6,831 bases of DNA from an uncultured Eisenbergiella sp. (GTDB lineage: Bacteria; Bacillota; Clostridia; Lachnospirales; Lachnospiraceae). How positions within the stretch are numbered: position 1 is the first letter of the stretch; the number at the start of each line of letters is the position of its first letter. The stretch lies in contig CARDPF010000175.1 in the NCBI GenBank assembly GCA_948960675.1, positions 1-6,831 on the forward strand, written 5' to 3'. The position numbers were made by a program, and so were the translations under genes. The notes under the pieces were generated by a model. That model was not told the origin of the DNA. It saw nothing but the letters and a program-made list of their open reading frames with translations, and made no database searches. Below are positions 1 through 5,288 of this stretch, one piece after another.

Positions 1-182
1 TTCATGCGTGGTGGCGCGCCAATCCCGGCGCATGCCAGTTTACTATGAAAGCCCCAACCGGCTGCCGGGAAGCCGTCCCTGCCTCTCCCCTTACACAAAA
101 TGGATTTCCATGTTCATGCACAGACATCGGGTGGGCAGTCCGGTAAAGCCGCGAGGGCAATAGCCCGAAATCTCTTTATGCC
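1..182. other. Unassigned stretch beyond the last gene
   Basis: No gene is recognised. On the plus strand a frame is open from the left edge (base 2) to a TAG at 161-163, 53 codons, rich in Arg, Pro and Ser and not recognised; on the minus strand short frames are also open. The stretch holds several small inverted repeats: CATGCG (3-8) with CGCATG (29-34), the 10-base palindrome TGGCGCGCCA (12-21) inside that pair, and GGGC-AATA-GCCC (155-166). None is followed by a T-run, so none is a convincing terminator. It may be the edge of another gene or of a mobile or structured element lying mostly outside the window. Confidence 0.3.
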
Positions 183-1277
183 TCACCCGTCCCCTTTTTG
201 CATGATTGCGAGGAACTGTTTTGCCGTTGTTTTTGTGGAAAGGTTTTCCCGGTAATTCATACAGTTTTGCACATATACGGTGTTATCCAGCACTATTTTT
301 TTCAAGTCCTCCTGTGTCCACGCTTTTTTGACGATGCCAAGCCCGTATTTCCGTATCGTGTCCGCATTCAGGGGAACGTCCGTCGTAACGACCGGGGTTG
401 CCACCGCAACGGATTCGGCGATGGATACCATGTTATTATCCTTTTCGGTATTGACCAACAAAGCCTTCGCCCTTGCGAGTACGGGCAGCAAATCACTGTG
501 GCGCATTTTGCCCGCAAAAACCACCCGGCCTGCAATCTGCAGCGCAGCCGCCAGTTTTTTTAAATCTTCCGCCAGTTCCCCCTCCCCGATCACCCACAGG
601 GATGCCGTAGCGTCATATGTTTGCACATAAGCTGCAAAATTCTTCAATATACCGTCTATCCGTTTGCGGGCAATCAGCTGGGAACAGACCACAAAATAAT
701 TCTCCTTCCCCACAACAGCCTGAAATTTATCCAGATTTACCCCGTGGCCGATCACTGTGTGCTGGGTATTTTTGCAGTACCGGCCGATAAACGCCCGGGC
801 CTGCACGGAGCGCGCCACCACCTTTGCCCGCCGCATCAGGAAACGGGCAACCACGTTATACCACAGCTTTGACGGAATCCGGTGCAGGATTGCGTTGTGT
901 TTGGCCAGTTCGTGCCAGATTACCGTCTTTTGGGGCGCCGCCCAATAGGCCAGCAGGGAATTGAGGGAAAAAACCTCGCTGGAAATCACCAGGTCATACT
1001 TTCCGTTTTTTACAAGGGCGTAGGTTGCGGGCATAAACGGGAGACAGTGGGGCATAAACAATCCCTGTCCCACGCATTTTCCCCACAGCACCGGAAACGG
1101 ATAGTCCTCTTCTTCCCGGGGCCGAAAAGGCTCCCCTCCCAGCAGGGTCACTTCATGTCCCAATTTTCCAAAAGCCAGACAAAAATCATAAATCATCGTA
1201 TCCTGGATGGATGCTTCCCGCCGAATCCGCCTGGTTTCCGATGTATACAAAATCGGATTGATCACCAATATCCGCAT
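183..1277 (-). CDS. Glycosyltransferase, family 4-like (GT-B fold), divergent
   Basis: A 364-residue protein with the two-domain GT-B pattern. N-terminus MRILVINPIL, then the ASIQDTMIYDFCLAFGKLGHEV region typical of acceptor domains; GHGVNLDKF at 177-185 at the start of the donor domain; CSQLIARKRIDGIL at 198-211 with the Arg/Lys pair; GEGEL at 231-235; and the donor-site motif ending IAES...ATPVVTTD. The first acidic residue of the usual E-x7-E is Asp280 rather than Glu (pair Asp280/Glu288). Likely role: a sugar transfer step in building the surface polysaccharide. It is the last gene I can identify, 48 bases after the previous one and with its own strong ribosome binding site, so its translation is probably less dependent on its neighbour. 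No terminator is evident after its stop. Confidence 0.86.
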   Translation of the reverse strand: MRILVINPILYTSETRRIRREASIQDTMIYDFCLAFGKLGHEVTLLGGEPFRPREEEDYPFPVLWGKCVGQGLFMPHCLPFMPATYALVKNGKYDLVISSEVFSLNSLLAYWAAPQKTVIWHELAKHNAILHRIPSKLWYNVVARFLMRRAKVVARSVQARAFIGRYCKNTQHTVIGHGVNLDKFQAVVGKENYFVVCSQLIARKRIDGILKNFAAYVQTYDATASLWVIGEGELAEDLKKLAAALQIAGRVVFAGKMRHSDLLPVLARAKALLVNTEKDNNMVSIAESVAVATPVVTTDVPLNADTIRKYGLGIVKKAWTQEDLKKIVLDNTVYVQNCMNYRENLSTKTTAKQFLAIMQKGDG

Positions 1278-1282
1278 GACCC

Positions 1283-1289
1283 CCTCCTT
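1283..1289 (-). promoter_or_regulatory. Strong ribosome binding site of the last glycosyltransferase
   Basis: AAGGAGG on the minus strand, five bases before the ATG at 1275-1277, is the best Shine-Dalgarno match in the window. Just upstream in the transcript, CUGUCC-AAAC-GGGCAG (1290-1305) could form a six-pair hairpin with one G-U pair. It has no U-tract and is not a terminator. Confidence 0.7.
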
Positions 1290-1325
1290 CTGCCCGTTTG
1301 GACAGGCACGCTGCGTCCTTACCGT

Positions 1326-2405
1326 TTATCCGGCTACACCCGCCGCCTCCAGCATCTGGTCCGCGATTTTGTCCATGGAATACGCCTCCCTGACTTTTTC
1401 TGCCTGTACAGACAGGCGCTGTGCCAGTTCGGGATCGGATGCCAGCCGTCTCATGGCCTCCGCCATTTTTACGGCATCCCCCACCGGTACAAGCAGCCCG
1501 TTGTCCCCGTCCTGTATATACGTCCTGCAGCCCCCCACCGGACAATCCGTGGCGATCACCGGAATCCCCATGGCCAACGCTTCCAGCATGGCGTTGGAAA
1601 TCCCCTCATAATCGGAAGAAAGCACAAACATGGAACAGTCGCGGATACGTTCCTTCACATCGCTGCAAAACCCATGAAAAATCACCCGGTTTTCCAATCC
1701 TTTTTGCGCTGCCAGCTTATAAAGCGTCCCTTCCAGACTGCCGCTCCCGTACAATTCCAGCGTATAATCCGGGAAATCCCGCGCAAACAGCGCAAACGCC
1801 TCGATCAGCATTTTGTGGTTCTTCACCGCCTCCAGACGTCCCGCCGTCACGATCCGCTTCGACCGCGTCCCCATAAACCTGGGCGGCAGGGCTGCGTCCA
1901 CCGGGTTTCCGATCACCCGGGCTTTTTTCTGCAAATGTTTGGGAAAACAGCGGATGGCCTCCTCGGTCTGGCATACCAGACAATCCGCGAAGCCGTAAAA
2001 AAAGTCCCGGTACCGCTTTTTGTCATACGCGCCCGGATTCGACCGCTCCGACACCAGCATCCTGCGCTTATGAAACAGGGTAGATAGAACGATAAACCCG
2101 GTTCCGATGGTGCTGAAGGAAAAAATTATGCAGTCCCGGTTTCTCCGGAAGTAATCCCGCATAAACAAAAGACGCCGCAGGCGTACGCCAAGGCTTCCGC
2201 CGGAGGGGCCTCCCGCGCTGAGCGTCTCAATCCTTTCATCCAGGGCATAGGCCTGCTGCGACCCCGCAAAAGACAAAATTGCGACCTCATGGCCCCTGTC
2301 CACATAGGTGTTGGCCAACAGGGAAACCACCCGCTCCGTACCGCCGCCCGCCATGTCCGGCAACACAAATACAATTTTCAATCTTTTATCCATACGTTCT
2401 TCCAT
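1326..2405 (-). CDS. Glycosyltransferase, family 4-like (GT-B fold)
   Basis: A 359-residue retaining-type glycosyltransferase that probably adds one sugar from a nucleotide sugar to a lipid-linked saccharide at the cytoplasmic membrane face. Seen: N-terminal IVFVLPDMAGGGTERVV at 11-27, the glycine loop of the acceptor domain; SERSNP at 119-124; GNPVD at 166-170; GRLEAVKNHKMLIEAF at 189-204 with the usual Arg190 and Lys195; and the E-x7-E motif with Glu267 and Glu275 followed by GIPVIATD. These resemble PglJ/PglH-type N-acetylgalactosaminyl transferases, but sugar and linkage cannot be read from sequence. The start is uncertain: the ATG at 2405 has GGGGA seven bases away, while an in-frame ATG at 2393 (MDKRLKIVF) has GGAAGAA close by. 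Either way the gene overlaps the end of the SGNH gene, which suggests coupled expression. Confidence 0.9.
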   Translation of the reverse strand: MEERMDKRLKIVFVLPDMAGGGTERVVSLLANTYVDRGHEVAILSFAGSQQAYALDERIETLSAGGPSGGSLGVRLRRLLFMRDYFRRNRDCIIFSFSTIGTGFIVLSTLFHKRRMLVSERSNPGAYDKKRYRDFFYGFADCLVCQTEEAIRCFPKHLQKKARVIGNPVDAALPPRFMGTRSKRIVTAGRLEAVKNHKMLIEAFALFARDFPDYTLELYGSGSLEGTLYKLAAQKGLENRVIFHGFCSDVKERIRDCSMFVLSSDYEGISNAMLEALAMGIPVIATDCPVGGCRTYIQDGDNGLLVPVGDAVKMAEAMRRLASDPELAQRLSVQAEKVREAYSMDKIADQMLEAAGVAG

Positions 2406-3436
2406 TCATCGGTCCCCGTCATTTCACGGTAGGAATCATAAAATAAAGTGCCGGGATCCTCCCCGCATTCCTTCATTTGCATCACCTGTGCAAAAACCGC
2501 CGTAAACTTTTCGGCGCCGGACTGTGCAAGATGTAAATCATCATAAAAATCTTCCCGGTCCCTAAAAAGCGTTTCCCTGCCCTTCCACAAATTGAAATCC
2601 CAGAATTCACAATTTTGCTCTTTTGCCAGCTTTTCATACCGGCCTCTGAGCACATCCAAATTTTCGATGGAATTTACCATGCGGTACGACAGCGGAACCG
2701 TCACCATAAACACGTCTATATTTTTCTCCCTGCATAATCCAAATATTCTGTCCAGATCATGCAGATTTTCCTCTGCCACTTTTTCCTCAATGGAGACCGT
2801 GCGAAACTGCTTTTCATACTCTGCGGGCGTAAGGCCAAGATCATTTGCCTGTGCCCCCAGATAACCCTTGCGGGAAACGGACTGTGCAAAGTTCTCCTCC
2901 GCCTTTCCGGCCAATAACTCCTCTGCAATGGAAAACCCGTTATGGACGGCCATATAATACGCAATTTTCCACTCATCTGCCCTCAAATTTTGCAGGGCAT
3001 AGCCTGCTTTATCCCTCCGGCTGACCAAATGCCGTATCACATCAATCTTCCCCTCCGCCCCTTCCGTACCGGGATCCCGGGAAAGCGCATTGAAGCTCAG
3101 TTCAATGACCACGGTACGAACCGGATTCCTTGCCAATTCCTCCTCCAGAAGGGCTACCCGCCCGCTCATCGGCTGCAATACCCCGCACAAATTGTAGGAA
3201 ACCGTTCCCATTTTTGCATCATAATCCGTCGGTATAAAGGCCCGGTATCCGTGGGATGCCCCACAAAAAACCGTATCCAGACTGCCCGCATAAAAATTTT
3301 TTTCCACTATGTCCGTAGTCCGCGTCCAGTTCTTCATACTGTACTCATAATAAAAAGCGGGCAGCGGTAATGAGACTGCCAGAACCAGCCCCAGAAACAA
3401 AACCGTGTTTTTCCATGCTCTCCTAAAACTGTGCAT
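2378..3436 (-). CDS. DltD-like SGNH-fold acyl transferase, membrane-anchored
   Basis: With the chosen start, 352 residues. An uncleaved signal anchor lies near the N-terminus (TVLFLGLVLAVSLPLPAF, 11-28, preceded by Arg/Lys), which places the rest outside the membrane. Catalytic-type blocks: CGASHGYR at 58-65 with Ser61 as the likely nucleophile, and YDDLHL near the C-terminus with Asp299 and His302 as the SGNH D-x-x-H pair; a YNLCG block follows the first, as in DltD/SGNH relatives. Family role: it takes the acyl group from the MBOAT shuttle tyrosine onto its serine and transfers it to the surface polymer. It is shorter than DltD (about 420). It overlaps the restored MBOAT by 14 bases and the next glycosyltransferase by up to 28. 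A hydrolase role is possible but less likely next to an MBOAT. Confidence 0.82.
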   Translation of the reverse strand: MHSFRRAWKNTVLFLGLVLAVSLPLPAFYYEYSMKNWTRTTDIVEKNFYAGSLDTVFCGASHGYRAFIPTDYDAKMGTVSYNLCGVLQPMSGRVALLEEELARNPVRTVVIELSFNALSRDPGTEGAEGKIDVIRHLVSRRDKAGYALQNLRADEWKIAYYMAVHNGFSIAEELLAGKAEENFAQSVSRKGYLGAQANDLGLTPAEYEKQFRTVSIEEKVAEENLHDLDRIFGLCREKNIDVFMVTVPLSYRMVNSIENLDVLRGRYEKLAKEQNCEFWDFNLWKGRETLFRDREDFYDDLHLAQSGAEKFTAVFAQVMQMKECGEDPGTLFYDSYREMTGTDEWKNVWIKD

Positions 3437-3443
3437 ACATAAA
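3426..3443 (-). other. Codons for a C-terminal acyl-shuttle hexapeptide (FMYAQF)
   Basis: The last six codons of the restored MBOAT frame read F-M-Y-A-Q-F, with the tyrosine at residue 529 of 532. Established knowledge: in the Dlt pathway a C-terminal hexapeptide with a tyrosine on DltX accepts the acyl group from DltB and hands it to DltD, and in many other systems the motif is fused to the MBOAT. The pattern F-x-Y-x-x-F after a final membrane segment fits this. The codons overlap the start of the SGNH gene: its ATG (3434-3436) lies within the TAT GCA of Tyr529-Ala530. The functional reading is by motif likeness only. Confidence 0.7.
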
Positions 3444-3444
3444 A

Positions 3445-3450
3445 CTCCCC
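3445..3450 (-). promoter_or_regulatory. Ribosome binding site that sets the SGNH protein start
   Basis: GGGGAG on the minus strand lies eight bases before the ATG at 3434-3436. This favours the start giving MHSFRRAWKN over the ATG at 3469, which would add 11 residues with no good site. The binding site lies inside the MBOAT C-terminal codons. Confidence 0.7.
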
Positions 3451-3684
3451 TTTGCCGAACCCGTCCCAAATACCAAAATGAGAAAAACCAATAGCAGATA
3501 CGTTCCCCACCTGACCCATCTTGCCTGCCTTTGCATCCAGTCCCGCACCTTATATTTTGTTTGCAGCAGGCTCACACACAGCATGAGGACAATCCCAAAC
3601 AAAATCACGGCCACCGTAAGCAGATCGCTTGCGCCTTTGTACCCGGGAATCAGGCCTGTAAAAGAAGACGGTATTGTATGGTTT

Positions 3685-5034
3685 TCAAAAATCCGTCTCC
3701 AGAATCCGATCCCGTCCCCCAGCGTCCCCACTTCCGGCAAAACTTTGATAAACGTAACCAGAAGAAACGTCCTGACTGTCTGAAAAACCCTCCATCCCAG
3801 CCCTCCATCCCAGCCCTTCTTCCCGGATTCCCAGTTTCTGCTTTCCCTTCCCATAAACCGGCTCCATCCAAAGGGAAAAGATAATAAACAGACCGTTAAC
3901 CCCGCCCCACGCAATATACCCCCAGCTGGCCCCATGCCACAATCCCGTTACCAGCCATACGGCTACCAGCGCAACCGTCGCCGGCATGGACTTCCCGGCC
4001 GCTGCGCCGAATTTTTTCTGCACCCGCTTGGCCAGATTCCGGTTCCACCCGGAAACGGCGATGGGATAATAGATGTAGGTTTTGAACCAGGCGCCCAGGG
4101 TAATATGCCATCTTCTCCAATATTCCGCAATGGATTTGGAAAAATAAGGCCTTTCAAAGTTTTCGGCCAGACGGATGCCCAGCGTCTCCGTAAACCCGCA
4201 CATGATATCCATATATCCGGAAAAATCCGCATAGATCTGTGCACTGTACAAAAACGCCCCCACCAAAACGGTGATACCAGGATACTTTCCATAGGAGGCA
4301 AATATTTCCGTTACATAAGGGGACAACAAATCCGCTACCACCAGCTTCTTAAAAAATCCCCATATCATACGCTGGCATCCGTAAGAATAATCCTGATAGG
4401 AAAATGCATGTTCCGCGAACAATGCACCGGACAACTGGCTGTAATTGCTGATGGGGCCCTGCGTCATCTGGGGAAAAAAGGACACAAAAAGAAGCATCTT
4501 TCCGAAATTTTTCTCCGGTTTGACTTTCTCCCAATAGACGTCCGCCAGATACCCCATTGTCTGGAAGGTGTAAAAAGAAATTCCAAGAGGAACCAGCAAA
4601 TCCACCGGACTCCAAAAAGACCGCCTTCCCGAAAGGAAACCAGCCAATATCCCTACCTGCCCCAAGACAAAGTTTAAGTATTTAAAATAGCATAAAATTC
4701 CGAAGTTCAGCAGCATCGTCCCGGCCATGACCCATCTTCTTTGTACCAGCCCCCGCCGCTTTATCCGCTTTTTATCTTCGCGCGTCAGTTCCGCTTTATG
4801 TTCTTTTAAATATGTATTTTGTGTGTCCGACAGCCTTTGCATCCACCGGGCTGCCAGATAGGCTGAAACAGCCGTCGTCAACACAAAAATCATATTCCTA
4901 CTTCCCGTTGACAGATAAAATATGCAGCTGGCCGCCAGTAAAATGCACCACTGATACTTTTTATTCGGAACCGCCCAGTAAGCGATGACCACCACTGCCA
5001 GAAAAGCCAGAAAAACTACCGATGTGATTGACAT
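3685..5034 (-). CDS. MBOAT (AlgI/DltB-type) membrane O-acyltransferase, truncated by frameshift
   Basis: Multi-membrane-span acyltransferase that takes the acyl group from the carrier protein in the cytoplasm for transfer across the membrane. Seen: hydrophobic segments from the N-terminus; PLGISFYTFQ; FFPQMTQGPI; YADFSGYMDI; NFERPYFSKSIAEYWRRWH with His310; and LWHGASWGY with His367, the expected catalytic histidine. The correct frame runs to about residue 411. After that, 38 out-of-frame residues follow and end at a TGA (3685-3687). The break lies at a 13-bp tandem duplication (3788-3813). Without one copy the protein would be 532 residues and end at 3423. As it stands it lacks the last three membrane segments and the C-terminal shuttle motif, so it is probably inactive alone. 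The start is ten bases after the carrier gene's stop, with TAAGG at 5043-5047 as a weak ribosome binding site overlapping that stop. Confidence 0.88.
   Translation of the reverse strand: MSITSVVFLAFLAVVVIAYWAVPNKKYQWCILLAASCIFYLSTGSRNMIFVLTTAVSAYLAARWMQRLSDTQNTYLKEHKAELTREDKKRIKRRGLVQRRWVMAGTMLLNFGILCYFKYLNFVLGQVGILAGFLSGRRSFWSPVDLLVPLGISFYTFQTMGYLADVYWEKVKPEKNFGKMLLFVSFFPQMTQGPISNYSQLSGALFAEHAFSYQDYSYGCQRMIWGFFKKLVVADLLSPYVTEIFASYGKYPGITVLVGAFLYSAQIYADFSGYMDIMCGFTETLGIRLAENFERPYFSKSIAEYWRRWHITLGAWFKTYIYYPIAVSGWNRNLAKRVQKKFGAAAGKSMPATVALVAVWLVTGLWHGASWGYIAWGGVNGLFIIFSLWMEPVYGKGKQKLGIREEGLGWRAGMEGFSDSQDVSSGYVYQSFAGSGDAGGRDRILETDF
3788..3813. repeat. Perfect 13-bp tandem duplication causing the MBOAT frameshift
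   Basis: The unit CCCTCCATCCCAG occurs twice back to back (3788-3800 and 3801-3813) on the plus strand. A third, decayed unit, CCCTTCTTCCCGG, follows at 3814-3826 and matches at 10 of 13 positions. On the coding strand the unit reads CTGGGATGGAGGG. Because 13 is not a multiple of three, each copy gained or lost shifts the frame: one copy gives an intact gene, two or three disrupt it, and four would restore it with a longer linker. The repeat encodes the cytosolic-looking linker after LGWR, where added residues may be tolerated. Confidence 0.95.
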
Positions 5035-5044
5035 ATTCCCAACC

Positions 5045-5275
5045 TTAGCTCTCGTCCTGTATTTTGCCTATCATATCCCACATGGCCTGCACGCTGTTAA
5101 AATTCTCCGGCACCAAATATTTGGGGCCAATCTCAATATCAAAATGATCCGAAATTTCGCCGATCAGCGTGATAATACTGAATGAATCCAATATCTTACC
5201 GTCGATCAGCGCCTGTTCCTTCCCATAATCCACATCCGGATTAATGTCCGTCAATATTTCGATCAGTTCTTCCAT
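5045..5275 (-). CDS. DltC-like acyl carrier protein
   Basis: A 76-residue acidic, helical protein of acyl/peptidyl carrier type, close to the usual DltC length of about 78. The phosphopantetheine attachment motif is ILDSFSIITLI at 28-38 with Ser31 as the modified serine. DSF in place of the more common DSL also occurs in DltC-type carriers. Role: it receives the activated acyl group from the upstream ligase as a thioester and presents it to the cytoplasmic face of the MBOAT encoded next. The start is supported by GAGAGG at 5285-5290, nine bases from the ATG; that site overlaps the ligase stop codon, which suggests coupled translation. A phosphopantetheinyl transferase is needed and is not in the window. 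An acyl carrier of another pathway would look similar, but the position between ligase and MBOAT makes the Dlt-like role strong. Confidence 0.9.
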   Translation of the reverse strand: MEELIEILTDINPDVDYGKEQALIDGKILDSFSIITLIGEISDHFDIEIGPKYLVPENFNSVQAMWDMIGKIQDES

Positions 5276-5288
5276 GTTCCTTTTCCTC

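Larger units (their letters stand above)
3423..3788 (-). pseudogene. Displaced C-terminal part of the MBOAT gene
   Basis: Continuation of the MBOAT coding region in the +1 frame, 121 codons plus a TAG stop. It begins VFQTVRTFLLVTFIKVLPEV, typical of the segment following the linker in AlgI-type proteins. It contains a hydrophobic segment at its start, a second (LLTVAVILFGIVLMLCVSLL) and a third (WGTYLLLVFLILVFG), then a short tail ending FMYAQF. The same frame is open upstream from an ATG at 3935, but that ATG lies inside the WHG codons of the main frame, and the residues before position 3788 are a shadow of it, so I do not treat it as a real start. Removal of one 13-bp repeat unit joins this segment to residue 411 of the upstream part, giving 532 residues. 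Whether any of it is translated in this strain is unknown. Confidence 0.85.

Noticed and set aside
12..21. Palindrome TGGCGCGCCA as an operator or recombination site
   Set aside because: A single 10-base palindrome with no second copy and no visible promoter is not enough to name a binding site.
1290..1305. Intrinsic terminator between the two glycosyltransferase genes
   Set aside because: The hairpin has only six pairs including a G-U and is followed by AAGGAGG rather than a U-tract; it is at most a weak structure near the ribosome binding site.
882..2087. Long plus-strand open frame (401 codons) antisense to the glycosyltransferases
   Set aside because: It lies opposite two clear glycosyltransferase genes, spans the gap between them and is full of His, Arg and Pro with no recognisable domain. 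It is a shadow of the G+C-rich third positions on the other strand.
3423..3935. A separate 170-residue membrane protein starting at the ATG at 3935
   Set aside because: Its first 49 or so residues are the alternative frame of the conserved MBOAT segment around His367. Only the part after 3788 is genuine MBOAT sequence, so it is the tail of a broken gene rather than its own gene.
3934..4677. Plus-strand open frame of 247 codons opposite the MBOAT gene
   Set aside because: The opposite strand encodes all conserved AlgI-type blocks; the plus-strand translation is basic and shows no motif.
3685..5034. Programmed -1 frameshift as the explanation of the split MBOAT
   Set aside because: The C-terminal part lies in the +1 frame, so a -1 shift would not reach it, and the perfect 13-bp duplication explains the break directly.
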